This document shows, piece after piece, positions 45,838 through 55,826 of a DNA stretch of 64,000 bases. Source of the stretch: Herminiimonas contaminans (lineage in GTDB: Bacteria; Pseudomonadota; Gammaproteobacteria; Burkholderiales; Burkholderiaceae_D); assembly GCF_015645465.1 (NCBI RefSeq), contig NZ_JADOEL010000011.1:1-64000 (forward strand). The letters run 5' to 3'. Below the pieces are notes generated by a model. That model ran no database searches, had not been told where the DNA came from, and saw only the letters and a list, made by a program, of their open reading frames with translations. Within the stretch, counting starts at the first letter, position 1; every line of letters begins with the position of its first letter. The translations under genes were made by a program, and so were the position numbers.

Positions 45838-46632
45838 TCATTTGCCCAGTTCATGCATGGCCAGCTCGGCAACGCCAAGTGCGCAGTCTGGCTGCATGCC
45901 GTCTTCCAGCGACCAGGCGGCGGACAGTCCAGCGTAAGCCAGTATCCACTGCAGCAGGCGCTTGCGTTCGAGGGAGGTGGCCGTACTCACGACTTCCAGT
46001 TGGCGCCGGAAACGTACGGGCTGCACCGCGGTAGATGGATCGGGATTGCAAAAGATATTTGCGTAATCAAAGCCACGCTCTCCCAGCAACCCCTTGGGAT
46101 CGATAGCAAGCCAGCCGCGCGCGCCAAAATCGAGGATGTTGCCGTGATGGATATCGCCGTGCAGCACCACAGTATTCTGTGGTCGGCTCAGTATTTCACG
46201 TGCGACAGCCGCACTATGCGCATAAATCCCGCCATGCCTGGCAGCTGCTGGTTCCAGTGCCTGGAACCAATGTGCCAATGGCACCAGTTCAGGTAAAGGC
46301 TGCGGACGCGGTGCATGCAAGTGTGCTGCCACTTTGCACATGATCCGGCTGGCTTCATCGTCCTGGCCATGCATGGCCATCTCCGTCAGCGTGGTATTGC
46401 TTATTGCACGTTCCAGCAGAATGGCGTTGTCTTCACGTGCCAGCACACGCGCTGCGCCATCGCCGTTCCACCATTCCATCAGCAGGCCGCCGTTTTTCTC
46501 TTCACTAACTGTAGAGATCTTCAGCATGGCAGGCATGCCCGCCATGCGTACCGGCAGCAAGCTGCTGCTATGGGTGACGATCGCAGGGCCGTCGGAGATG
46601 AGCTGCCAGCGCTTTAAATATGGCTCGAACAT
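45838..46632 (-). CDS. Aminoglycoside phosphotransferase, streptomycin 6-kinase-like
   Basis: A 264-residue kinase. The catalytic loop is VVLHGDIHHGNILDFG and the metal-binding segment WLAIDPKGLLGERGFDYAN, close to APH(6)-type streptomycin 6-kinases. LLMEWWNGDGAARVLA is a further family motif. I start at MFEPYL (46632); MHFISM at 46647 is possible. As a lone chromosomal gene its true substrate may not be streptomycin. It is divergent from the Nudix gene. Confidence 0.82.
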   Translation of the reverse strand: MFEPYLKRWQLISDGPAIVTHSSSLLPVRMAGMPAMLKISTVSEEKNGGLLMEWWNGDGAARVLAREDNAILLERAISNTTLTEMAMHGQDDEASRIMCKVAAHLHAPRPQPLPELVPLAHWFQALEPAAARHGGIYAHSAAVAREILSRPQNTVVLHGDIHHGNILDFGARGWLAIDPKGLLGERGFDYANIFCNPDPSTAVQPVRFRRQLEVVSTATSLERKRLLQWILAYAGLSAAWSLEDGMQPDCALGVAELAMHELGK

Positions 46633-46728
46633 GGATATAAAGTGCAAGGAGATAAGCGCTGATTATGGCACGACAGATAGTCGCTACAATGATGGCTTCG
46701 TCCGCTGTAGCGTTAACTCCATCCGACT

Positions 46729-47184
46729 ATGCAAGCACCCGTAAGTACCGATAGCAGTAAACCAATCCCCATCGCAGCCGTGATTGCCGTGCTGATACGT
46801 GGCGATGAAATCCTGTTGGTCAGCCGCAAGAACCCGCCTGATGTTGGCTTGTGGGGTTTTCCCGGTGGGAAAATGGAATTCGGTGAATCGCTCGAACAGG
46901 CAGCAGTGCGCGAGCTGTTTGAGGAGACCGGTGTGCGCGGCGTCGCGCAACAGGTGCTGACAGCTTTAAATGCCTACGATCGTGATGCACAGGGTGAGTT
47001 GCGGCAGCACTTCATACTGGTCGCCGTGCAGTGTGCCTGGCAATCAGGTGAGCCGGTAGCGGCAGATGATGCAGAAGAAGCAGGCTGGTTCCGTTTGCAG
47101 ACTCTGACGGATGGCACACTTGCCCTGAGTCAGGATGTGCTGGAAGTGGCGCAGATGGCGCTACAGGCGCAAATAATTAACTAA
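46729..47184 (+). CDS. Nudix hydrolase
   Basis: A 151-residue protein with the complete Nudix box GGKMEFGESLEQAAVRELFEETGV (GX5EX7REXXEEXG) starting near residue 45. IPIAAVIAVLIRGDEILLVSRK precedes it. It resembles ADP-ribose or MutT-like pyrophosphatases; the substrate cannot be fixed. Its end overlaps the convergent TauE/SafE gene by eight bases. Confidence 0.9.
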   Translation: MQAPVSTDSSKPIPIAAVIAVLIRGDEILLVSRKNPPDVGLWGFPGGKMEFGESLEQAAVRELFEETGVRGVAQQVLTALNAYDRDAQGELRQHFILVAVQCAWQSGEPVAADDAEEAGWFRLQTLTDGTLALSQDVLEVAQMALQAQIIN

Positions 47185-47902
47185 ACGCAGCCCACAGCAG
47201 GGAAATGCCGGAACACAGCAGCAAGGCATCGAGCAAGTGCTGGAAGGCCTGATTGCTTAGCTTTAACACCACGGCTTTGCCGATGAACGTACCGGCCATC
47301 AGCGATGCGCCGACCAGCAAGCCTTTGATGAATATATCCAGCGGCATCGCACCAAATTCACGGAAGGTAATCACCTTGGCGACATACAGCATCAGCGAGC
47401 TGGCTGCTTCGGTGGAGAGGAAGGCACCTTTCACCAAACCGTAAGCGGTGAAGGCAGGGACGCTGAGCGGGCCGGTAGACAAGACCAGGCCAGTCAGGAA
47501 ACCGATGAGACCGCCTATGATGGAGAGCTGCCAGAGCTTGATCTTATAGTCGCGTGCCACCAGCCAGCGCCGCGCCGGTATCATCAGGATAAAGAAGATG
47601 CCGAGGCAGGTTTCGATCAGATGCGGTGGCAAGGCCAGCAGGGTGCGCGCACCGATTGCTGCAGCCGGGATGCCGGTGATGGAGTAAGCGGCAAAGGCGC
47701 GCCAGTCAACCAGCTTCCACCAGGCCATGACGCGGGATAGATTGGCCATGACAGCGGCGACGGCCATGATGGGTACTGCCTGTTTGGGCCCGAAGGTGTA
47801 GACCAGTACCGGCAGCAGCATGATGGAGGAGCCGGTACCGATAACGCCACTAATCGCGCCAGCCAGCAATCCGACCATCAGGACAAAAATGTAGGAGCTC
47901 AT
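47177..47902 (-). CDS. TauE/SafE (TSUP) family permease
   Basis: A 241-residue membrane protein with eight hydrophobic segments. The repeats show [28 protein letters not shown] and [26 protein letters not shown]. It is a paralogue of the gene at 24703-25455. The anion it carries is not known and no sulfur genes are adjacent. Confidence 0.87.
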   Translation of the reverse strand: MSSYIFVLMVGLLAGAISGVIGTGSSIMLLPVLVYTFGPKQAVPIMAVAAVMANLSRVMAWWKLVDWRAFAAYSITGIPAAAIGARTLLALPPHLIETCLGIFFILMIPARRWLVARDYKIKLWQLSIIGGLIGFLTGLVLSTGPLSVPAFTAYGLVKGAFLSTEAASSLMLYVAKVITFREFGAMPLDIFIKGLLVGASLMAGTFIGKAVVLKLSNQAFQHLLDALLLCSGISLLWAAFS

Positions 47903-48051
47903 GTTTTATATGGGTGGCATTCGTGAACGCTATGCGTTTCTTGTCGAATGTGTCCGTTATAGTAATGCAAGGCGGAAGTTTTAGCTGGGATGGTTGCTGC
48001 TGCAGAAGGCGGCACACAGGGTTAAACTCTCGCTACCTTAAAGAGATCGTC

Positions 48052-48501
48052 ATGAGCATAGTAGATAACAGAAAAGCATTTCACGATTACTTCATAGAAG
48101 ATCGTTACGAAGCAGGCGTCGTGCTGGACGGCTGGGAAGTCAAAGCCATCCGCGCAGGCCGGGTGCAACTGAAGGAAGCCTACGTCATCGCGCGCAACAA
48201 TGAAATCTTCCTGTTCGGTGCACACGTCAGTGCATTGAACAGCACATCATCGTTCTCACATCCGGAAGCGGTACGCACGCGTAAACTCTTGCTGCACGCA
48301 GCAGAAATCAAAAAATTGCTGAGCAAGGTCGACCAATCCGGTTTCACCATGGTGCCGCTCAACCTGCACTGGGTACGCGGTCGCGTGAAATGCGACATTG
48401 CGCTGGCCAAAGGCAAAAAAGAATACGACAAGCGCAACACGGAAAAAGACCGCGACTGGATGCGCGAACATCAAAAAATCATGAAGATACATCGTCGTTA
48501 A
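48052..48501 (+). CDS. smpB: SsrA-binding protein SmpB
   Basis: A 149-residue protein that delivers tmRNA to stalled ribosomes. It reads [42 protein letters not shown] at the start, [13 protein letters not shown] in the middle and a basic C-terminal tail [24 protein letters not shown] that enters the mRNA channel. AAGAG precedes the ATG. The tmRNA gene itself was not seen in the window. Confidence 0.95.
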   Translation: MSIVDNRKAFHDYFIEDRYEAGVVLDGWEVKAIRAGRVQLKEAYVIARNNEIFLFGAHVSALNSTSSFSHPEAVRTRKLLLHAAEIKKLLSKVDQSGFTMVPLNLHWVRGRVKCDIALAKGKKEYDKRNTEKDRDWMREHQKIMKIHRR

Positions 48502-48524
48502 GACGGGTCATCGCGAACAAAACC

Positions 48525-48980
48525 ATGAAGCTGAGATTCAGTCACATCGATATCCTGGTCGGCAATCTGGAAGAAGCCTGCGCCTATTACGCACGGCTAT
48601 TCAATGCGCAGATTTCAAAGACACTGGTCTGGCAACGCGACGGTTTGCATGTGCGCTACGCAGTCGTCCGTTGGGATGATGAACGTTTCATGCTGGTCCA
48701 GCCCATCAGCGGCAACCTCAAGGAATTGATGGATAGCAAAGGCGAGGGCACGATCTACCGGCATTGTTATACGACGCCGGATATAGAAGCTGCTTATGAT
48801 GAATTAGTCGCGATGGGCGTACAGCCGGAAAATGAAAACGGCAAAGCCCTGGCGCGTGACAATCTGAGTTCACCTAGCGGGACGCGCATTATCTGGTTGC
48901 CCAAGAAGTTTGGGAATTTCTCCATAGAGCTGCTGGAAGAGCAGGAGCTGGAAAAGTTTTTGGTGGAGGCGTTTGCGTAG
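48525..48980 (+). CDS. VOC-superfamily (glyoxalase-like) protein
   Basis: A 151-residue single VOC module: FSHIDILVGNLEEACAYYARLFN at the start, YRHCYTTPDIEAAYDELVAMGV in the second half and IELLEEQ at the end. His7 and Glu near the C-terminus could bind metal with a partner subunit. Members include lyases, dioxygenases and resistance proteins. It follows smpB by 23 bases. The function is unknown. Confidence 0.83.
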   Translation: MKLRFSHIDILVGNLEEACAYYARLFNAQISKTLVWQRDGLHVRYAVVRWDDERFMLVQPISGNLKELMDSKGEGTIYRHCYTTPDIEAAYDELVAMGVQPENENGKALARDNLSSPSGTRIIWLPKKFGNFSIELLEEQELEKFLVEAFA

Positions 48981-49175
48981 GCTGGCAATGATTTCAGCTG
49001 TAATCAGATGTAGGTATGGCTCCAGGTAATTCAAGTTTCCGCCAACCCAGTCGTTATACAAGTCATCCTCTATTCAATGTATGGATACATACATTAGATA
49101 AGCCAGCGAGATGATGTTGAGCCCTAGGTATAACGATCTGATGATAAAAATGACAAAAACAGCGGAGTCACCTTT

Positions 49176-50762
49176 ATGACATCCATGTCTGCATTGCAGT
49201 CTACGGTGTCGCGTTCCACGGCGTCGTCGACCACTACACAATATGCCGGTTCTTCCCGGGCATCGTCTGGCACGACTCAAGCGCAATCAGCCTCGACGCC
49301 ACAGCAGTCGACGATCGTCACACTAGGCACCAACTATCAGAATCTCGCAATAGATCCGACTTATTCGGTATCTGCTCCTATCTGGAAAGTGCGCTCGAAC
49401 GACGCCGTATCCACCCTCATGGGAGGGAATTTTTTCTCCTCATCTGTTAACAATCGCCTCAACGGCCTGGGCAGTGCATTGCTGGGCATGTTGAAGGATG
49501 GTGTGGATGGTTTTACGCAATCCGTCTCGCTTGCAAGCAGTGAGGCGGGGGCGATCACGTCTACCGGTACACAGCAGACTTCCTATCCGGCAGCCGAGAT
49601 AAAGCTGCAGATCCGGACGCAAAGCGGTATCGACGTCGAGATCGTCTTGGGTAGCGAGAATGATCGTCTGTAAGTCCAGATGCAAAGCAGTGGCGATTTG
49701 AGCGAAGCAGAACGTACTGCGCTGGGCGATATGGCCGCTGGATTTCAGAATGCTATCGATGGTCTGACAGCTAAGCCGCCGGTACTTAATCTTTCCGGCC
49801 TGACGAAGTTCGATACCAAGGTTCTGTCTTCGGTAGATTTTCAGTCCAGCGTCACGCTGGATAAGGATGGACCACAAAAGCTGGCCTTCCATGCAGACAG
49901 CACGACCAGGACTTTGAATGTTGATGGACCGGCGGGCTCCATGAACGTCAGCGTTGATATGCGTGATTCGTCGATCTGGGGAAATGGCAAACAGAGAGCC
50001 GCCGCCATCGATAGCTATCTGAAGCAGTTTGATAAAGCGGCATCGCGCGGCAATGCCGACAAGGCTCTGGTGGGCATGTTCAAGGATGCTTTCTCGCAGA
50101 TGAATAGCGACTATGTCGCGCCAACCCAGCAACCCAAGATTTCATTGGCAGACATCGATCATGCGATGTTGACCGGTCTGGCTGATTTCAAGGCATCAGT
50201 CAAAGAAGTGACGACGTCGCCGAATCCGAAGAATTTGAGTGAAGTCGATTCTTTTGCTTATGATGCATCGCAGACTACGCAGGTAGGCGGCATCAACCAG
50301 TTCAATCGCAGCATCTCGCAACAGCAACAATCGAATCTGAAGGCGAGTTATCATATGTCACTGGTGCCGGATGTGCCGCTGATACTCACCACCGACAACA
50401 AGTCGCAAAATTATTATTACAAGCAGATAGACGATACGGCTCAGAGCAAGGTAGGGATTTCCTATACCAAAGGCGTATTGAGCGAGGCGTATGCAGAGCA
50501 ATCAGCAAAACAATCAACCCGCACCACCAAGTATGAATTGGGCGTGTTGACGGATGATTCCACTACGCCATTCAATGCATCACAGAAACGCGACATACTG
50601 GAATCACTGAAGCCGCTGCTGGACGATTTGAAGAATGAAAAACCGTCGGCGCTGTATAACTGGCAGCAAAAATTACTCGAAGTGCACAGCGAGATACTGC
50701 TGAAATCTGATCCTGCCGATCTGAAAGACAAGGGCTGGAGTATTCCTGTTCCGCAAGCGTAA
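49176..50762 (+). pseudogene. Hypothetical gene interrupted by one in-frame TAA
   Basis: Two open frames, 49176-49673 (165 residues) and 49680-50762 (360 residues), lie in the same frame with a single TAA at 49671-49673 between them. The sequence flows naturally across the stop (EIVLGSENDRL, stop, VQMQSSGDLSEAERTAL). The second part has no ribosome site. The intact product would have about 528 residues, with a Ser/Thr/Gln-rich N-terminus and no signal peptide or membrane span. No family was recognised. Either the gene is dead, or two parts are made, or the stop is read through. Confidence 0.7.
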
Positions 50763-50778
50763 GGCGTTCGTAATAGTT

Positions 50779-51396
50779 TCAGAAAGCGGAAGCCAGTGCG
50801 ATTGCCTCGGCTTTTGCTTGTTCCAGCGTTTCTTGCGCATGTCCATCCCAGGTGTGCTCGACCTCTATGCTGAAGACTTCTGCTACGCCTATGAACTTCA
50901 GCCAGAAATCCATATAAGCAGCCTGGTGCTCGAATCCAGGATTCATTACGTCCTTGCCCTGGCTTTGACCACGGACGTGTATCACCAGCGCGCGTGCGAT
51001 GTTCAGCAAGGGGCCGTATTGCGTGCCATCGAAGCTGAATAGCATATTGCGCTGGCTGACCAGGTCTATCAACTGCTTCAGCTTATACGGATAAGAAAAA
51101 TTCCACATCGGTATGCCCAGCACGATGCGATCGGCCTGGCGGAAACGTTGTACCAATTTCTCTATACTGGTCCACGCAGCGTGCTCGGCGTCATTCAGCG
51201 CTTCATGCGCCACGCGTTTGTACTTGGCACCTATCGCCTGGCTGTCAAAGTCGGGTAGATGTTCTTCCCACACATTTAGCGTATCGACTTCCATCCCGGG
51301 AAATCTCTGGCCATATGCCTGGATGAAAGCATGGTTGATAGAGATGGACGCTGACTGCTCCCCGCGTGGAGAGCAGACTATATTTAACAAGCGCAT
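50779..51396 (-). CDS. azoR: FMN-dependent NADH-azoreductase
   Basis: A 205-residue flavodoxin-fold quinone/azo reductase. It opens LLNIVCSPRGEQSASISINHAFIQAY, with VLGIPMWNFSYPYKLKQLIDLV in the FMN-binding part and AYMDFWLKFIGVAEVFSIEVEHTW at the end. It reduces quinones and azo dyes with NADH. It lies 32 bases after the aceE stop on the same strand and could be co-transcribed. Confidence 0.9.
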   Translation of the reverse strand: MRLLNIVCSPRGEQSASISINHAFIQAYGQRFPGMEVDTLNVWEEHLPDFDSQAIGAKYKRVAHEALNDAEHAAWTSIEKLVQRFRQADRIVLGIPMWNFSYPYKLKQLIDLVSQRNMLFSFDGTQYGPLLNIARALVIHVRGQSQGKDVMNPGFEHQAAYMDFWLKFIGVAEVFSIEVEHTWDGHAQETLEQAKAEAIALASAF

Positions 51397-51428
51397 GGTG
51401 CATGTTCCCGATACAAGTTCAGTATGCT

Positions 51429-54101
51429 TTACACAGCAGCAGGATCAACTTTGTTGATGTCTATGCCGTAACGCTGTATTGCCTCTGTCAGCTTGGCGCG
51501 CGGTATAGTGCCGTCGTCCGCCAGTACTTTCAGTGCCGCCAGTACGACGAAATGCCTGTCGACCTCAAAGAAAGTGCGCAGGGACTCCCTGGTATCCGAA
51601 CGGCCGAAGCCATCAGTGCCCAATGCTATGTATCGCCTGTCGGTGATGAAGGGGCGGATCTGATCGCCGACTATCTTCATATAATCGGTTGCGATCACAA
51701 CCGGGCCGCGACGGCTGGCCAGGCATTGCTGTACATATGGGATGCGCATTTCTTCGTCCGGATGCAGCATGTTCCAGCGTTCCGCAGCGAGACCATCACG
51801 CCTTACTTCGGTCAGGCTGGTTGCGCTCCAGATATCGCTGCTGACGCCGAAATCCTGTTCCAGTAAATCTGCCGCGGCGATTACCTCACGCAGGATGGAG
51901 CCGCTGCCCATTAGTTGTACATGCGGAGCTTTCGCTTGCGGGTTCGCGTGTTCGCGCAACAGATACAGGCCTTTAAGTATGCCGGCCTCCGATCCTTCCG
52001 GCATGGCCGGATGTTGATAGGCTTCGTTGAGTAGCGTGATGTAGTAGTAGATGTCTTCCTGCTCTACGTACATGCGCCGCAAACCATCCTGAATGATGAC
52101 TGCCAGCTCGTAAGAGTAGGTCGGATCATAGGAAATGCAGCTTGGGATGACAGATGACAGCACATGGCTGTGACCATCATCATGCTGCAAGCCTTCACCC
52201 ATGAGAGTGGTGCGACCAGCGGTCGCGCCCAGCAGAAATCCGCGCGTGCGTGCATCCGCTGCGGCCCAGGCCAGGTCACCCACCCGTTGCAGCCCGAACA
52301 TTGAGTAGAAGATGTAAAACGGTATCGTCGCCAATCCATGATTGGCGTAGGCCGTGCCCGCGGCTATCCACGATGAGATGGCGCCGGATTCATTGATGCC
52401 TTCCTGCAGGATTTGTCCATCCTTGGCTTCCTTGTAGTAACTCAGTTGCCCGGCATCCTGCGGTGTGTAGAGCTGACCGACATAGGAATGAATGCCGATC
52501 TGGCGGAACAATCCTTCCATGCCAAAAGTTCTGGATTCATCCGGCACGATAGGAATGATGAGTTTGCCAAGATGCTCATCCTTTAGCAGCGCGGTCAGGA
52601 TGCGAACGAAGGACATGGTGGTCGAGACGCCGCGTTCGCCGCTACTTTGTAATTGACTGGCGAAGGCAGACAGCGGCGGTACTGGCAGCGCTTCGACCTG
52701 GCTGAAGCGAGCCGGGATGTAGCCGCCCAGTGCCTTTCTTCTTGCCGCGAGATAGTGTGCTTCCGCACTATCCGGCGCTGGTCGCAGGTAGGGCATGTCT
52801 TCCAGTTCTGCATCGCTGACGGGGAGGGCGAAGCGATCGCGGAAAGCGCGCACTGAGTCTGCGCTCATTTTTTTCAGTTGATGATTGATGTTTTGACCTT
52901 CTCCGGCTTCACCCATGCCAAAGCCTTTCACGGTCTTGGCCAGTATGACGGTCGGTTGTCCCGTGGTGCGCATCGCCTGATCGTAGGCGGCGTAGACTTT
53001 TTTCGGATCATGGCCGCCGCGCGCCAGTTTCCAGATTTCGTCGTCAGTCATATCAGTGACCAGTGCCAGCAACTCCGGATATTTGCCGAAGAAGTGCTGG
53101 CGTACATAAGCGCCATTTTGTGATTTAAAGGTCTGGTAGTCGCCGTCGACGCATTCCATCATGCGTCGCTGCAGCAGGCCGCTGCTGTCTTTCTCCAGCA
53201 ATCTGTCCCACTCGCTGCCCCAGATGACTTTGATCACATTCCAGCCTGCCGCACGGAAGGTCGCTTCCAGTTCCTGTATCACCTTGCTGTTGCCACGCAC
53301 CGGACCATCGAGGCGTTGCAGATTGCAATTGACCACGAAAATGAGGTTGTCCAGGCGCTCGCGTCCACCGAGGGAAATGGCGGCCAACGATTCCGGTTGG
53401 TCCATCTCGCCATCGCCGAGGAAGGCCCAGACCTTGCGTCCTTGCGGCTTTTTCAATCCGCGATATTCCAGATAGCGCATATAGCGCGCCTGGTAAGCAG
53501 CTGTAAGCGGGCCAAGTCCCATCGACACGGTAGGAAATTGCCAGAAGTCTGGCATCAGGCGCGGATGTGGATACGATGACAGGCCGACGCGGTCCGATTC
53601 GCGCCGGAAATTGTCCATCCGGGCTTCGTCTATACGTCCCTCTATGTAGGCGCGGCCATAAATGCCAGGTGCGGAATGGCCCTGGATGTAAACCATGTCA
53701 CCATCAAACTCTTCGGTGCGACCACGGAAAAAGTGATCGAATCCGACGTCATACATGACTGCTGCCGATTGATAGGTCGCAATATGGCCGCCGACGTTGG
53801 AATGTTTGCCAGCACGCAACACCATGACCATCGCATTCCAGCGCACGTAGGCGTTCAGGCGACGTTCGATGCCAGTATCACCAGGGTAGGCTGGCTGGCG
53901 CTGCCAGGTGATGGTATTGACGTATGGCGTCGTCACACGTCCATGCAAGTCGCCGTGCCGTGCCAGGTCGAGATCAGCCAGCTTGTCAAACAGATAGTGA
54001 GCGCGAGGGCGTCCTTCCACATCGATCACGGCATTCAGTGCGTCCAGCCATTCCTGCGTTTCTTGCGGATCGATATCGACTTCGGCTAACGGTTGATTCA
54101 T
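51429..54101 (-). CDS. aceE: Pyruvate dehydrogenase E1 component, solitary AceE paralogue
   Basis: An 890-residue homodimeric-type E1 that decarboxylates pyruvate with thiamine diphosphate. The cofactor site is FLGDGEMDQPESLAAISLGGRERLDNLIFVVNCN. YLEYRGLKKPQGRKVWAFLG and HAFRDRF-like segments are typical. The start MNQPLAEV follows GGGAG; MSEIF at 54128 is less likely. No E2 or E3 gene is adjacent, so it must use subunits encoded elsewhere or do another reaction. It is divergent from a MarR gene with two shared operator-like boxes. Confidence 0.92.
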   Translation of the reverse strand: MNQPLAEVDIDPQETQEWLDALNAVIDVEGRPRAHYLFDKLADLDLARHGDLHGRVTTPYVNTITWQRQPAYPGDTGIERRLNAYVRWNAMVMVLRAGKHSNVGGHIATYQSAAVMYDVGFDHFFRGRTEEFDGDMVYIQGHSAPGIYGRAYIEGRIDEARMDNFRRESDRVGLSSYPHPRLMPDFWQFPTVSMGLGPLTAAYQARYMRYLEYRGLKKPQGRKVWAFLGDGEMDQPESLAAISLGGRERLDNLIFVVNCNLQRLDGPVRGNSKVIQELEATFRAAGWNVIKVIWGSEWDRLLEKDSSGLLQRRMMECVDGDYQTFKSQNGAYVRQHFFGKYPELLALVTDMTDDEIWKLARGGHDPKKVYAAYDQAMRTTGQPTVILAKTVKGFGMGEAGEGQNINHQLKKMSADSVRAFRDRFALPVSDAELEDMPYLRPAPDSAEAHYLAARRKALGGYIPARFSQVEALPVPPLSAFASQLQSSGERGVSTTMSFVRILTALLKDEHLGKLIIPIVPDESRTFGMEGLFRQIGIHSYVGQLYTPQDAGQLSYYKEAKDGQILQEGINESGAISSWIAAGTAYANHGLATIPFYIFYSMFGLQRVGDLAWAAADARTRGFLLGATAGRTTLMGEGLQHDDGHSHVLSSVIPSCISYDPTYSYELAVIIQDGLRRMYVEQEDIYYYITLLNEAYQHPAMPEGSEAGILKGLYLLREHANPQAKAPHVQLMGSGSILREVIAAADLLEQDFGVSSDIWSATSLTEVRRDGLAAERWNMLHPDEEMRIPYVQQCLASRRGPVVIATDYMKIVGDQIRPFITDRRYIALGTDGFGRSDTRESLRTFFEVDRHFVVLAALKVLADDGTIPRAKLTEAIQRYGIDINKVDPAAV

Positions 54102-54184
54102 GAAGCTCTCCCAGAAAATTTCAGACATACAGAGGCAGCTCGCAACGAGGCGAACGCGGCTTATTGGCGATGGCAGAAAATGAG

Positions 54185-54196
54185 TTGCAATTGCAA
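54185..54196. promoter_or_regulatory. MarR operator-like box 1 (aceE side)
   Basis: TTGCAATTGCAA is a perfect 12-base palindrome of the form TTGCA-NN-TGCAA, 84 bases upstream of aceE. The same form recurs at 54234-54245. Confidence 0.55.
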
Positions 54197-54233
54197 TCGT
54201 ATGGATGGCAATCCTACAGTGGTATCATTTCAA

Positions 54234-54245
54234 TTGCAAATGCAA
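54234..54245. promoter_or_regulatory. MarR operator-like box 2 (marR side)
   Basis: TTGCAAATGCAA has arms TTGCA and TGCAA around AA. It lies 31 bases before the MarR start. The two boxes are centred 49 bases apart in the divergent promoter region. Confidence 0.55.
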
Positions 54246-54276
54246 TCGATATAAAAATAAATCATTAAGGAGCCCA

Positions 54277-54720
54277 ATGAATACGAACGAACCGGATCTG
54301 TGGTTCTCTTTTGTGCGTACTCATCGCGTACTCATCAAGGAGATAGAACGTCGTCTGGCGGACGTGGGGCTGCCGACGTATGCGTGGTATGACGTGCTGT
54401 GGGGACTGGAGAGCGGCAAGAACGGTACGCGGCGCATGCATGAATTGGCAGAGGCGCTTGCGATAGAGCGCTACAACCTCACACGTCTGATAGATAGGCT
54501 CGAACAGGAAGGATTGGTCACGCGTGCACGCTCGGCAGAAGATGGCAGGGCGGCTTACGCTACCATCACCACCGAAGGACGCGCGCTACGCAAGAAGATG
54601 TGGAAGGTATACGAAGCGACTGTCGCAGAACTTTTCCTTGCGCAGTTCAGTGATGAACAGCAGCGCTCCCTCGCGCATGGGCTGGATCAGGCAGCGCTTG
54701 CCGCGCGCGCCGCTGATTGA
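54277..54720 (+). CDS. MarR-family transcriptional regulator
   Basis: A 147-residue MarR protein starting MNTNEPDLWFSFVRTHRVL after TAAGGAG. The winged helix is GTRRMHELAEALAIERYNLTRLIDRLEQEGLVTRARSAEDGRAAYATIT. It is divergent from aceE and likely represses it and itself through the two TTGCA boxes between them. The effector is unknown; pyruvate-related or aromatic ligands would be guesses. Confidence 0.88.
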   Translation: MNTNEPDLWFSFVRTHRVLIKEIERRLADVGLPTYAWYDVLWGLESGKNGTRRMHELAEALAIERYNLTRLIDRLEQEGLVTRARSAEDGRAAYATITTEGRALRKKMWKVYEATVAELFLAQFSDEQQRSLAHGLDQAALAARAAD

Positions 54721-54746
54721 TGTAAAGCTGAACGCAGTTCCTGCGA

Positions 54747-55726
54747 TTATCCGATCCGTGCTTCGCTAGGTGGATGACCGATGATGCGTTTGAAGGCGCG
54801 GCTGAAGGAGGCTTCCGAATCGTAGCCGAGGCGACTGGCAACGGTCGCCATGCGCATGCCTTCATGTGCAATCCAGTAGCGCGCCTGGAACATCTTTACG
54901 CGCGCGACATACTTGGCTGGCGTATCGCCGACCGCATTGGAAATTTTTCCACGAAGCTGGAACGCGAAGCACCCATGACGCTGGCCAGTTCCGCGACCGA
55001 CCATTCGCGTTCAGGCTGATTGTGTATCGCAGCCAGCACACGCCCGATCTGCGGACAACGCACGGCGGCAATCCAGCCGCTGGCACCGCTGGATGCACAT
55101 TCAACCCATGCGCGTATGATGCTGGCTGCCAGCACATCGGCCAGGCGTGCCAGGATGCCGCAAGCACCAATACGATCGAGTGCCATTTCGCGCTCCATCA
55201 TTTCCAGCATGACGAGGACAGCAGGATCGCGTTGCGCCAGGTCGCAGGCACGCATGACATCCGGCATCATCGCCAGCAGTGGATGCAAGGGGTCGAGATT
55301 GAAGCGCATGACACCGCCGAACAGGATGTGTGCCTTCGTCTCATCCTCTGTCGTGATCTGATGCGTGGGCTTATCGTCATTCAGCAGAAAAAGATTTTCT
55401 GAGACGACGGTGCGGGCCAGCGCATCGATGTCGATAGTCGGGACTTCCGGCGAACTCGCCAGTACATGAAACATGCCACGCGGCAGGAGCAGGGCGTCGC
55501 CCGGATTCAGGCGCATCCAGTCTGTGCTCTGGGTGCGTATCCAGCAATTACCTTGCGCGATGAAGTGAAAACTGGCTTCCCGGCGCGACGGAAAGGCAAT
55601 TGCCCAAGGCTCATGCATGACGCAGCGGCCGTATTCAACGCCATCGAGGCGTAGGCCGAGCAGGATTTCAGTCAGGGTGTCGCGTGTGTCTTGCGCAGCG
55701 TTATTTGCATCCTTCATGCTCTTCAT
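54747..55726 (-). pseudogene. AraC-family regulator with a one-base frameshift
   Basis: The N-terminal part (from 55726) has a cupin-like domain (GDALLLPRGMFHVLASSPE) and the first helix-turn-helix (AELASVMGASRSSFVEKF). The frame then leaves the family. A second frame continues with SNAVGDTPAKYVARVKMFQARYWI and LGYDSEASFSRAFKRIIGHPPSEAR to 54747. Adding one T in the minus-strand run AAAAATTTCC near 54950 restores EKFSNAVGD. So the gene is frameshifted, either truly or by a sequencing error. It was the regulator of the divergent MFS gene. Confidence 0.8.
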
Positions 55727-55826
55727 TCCTTTTTGGACGAATAGTCATGATATAGGATTTTAATGACATGGAAAGTCCAGGGCCTTAATCGTAAGCTGTG
55801 CACTCTACAACTTTCCGAGTACCGCA

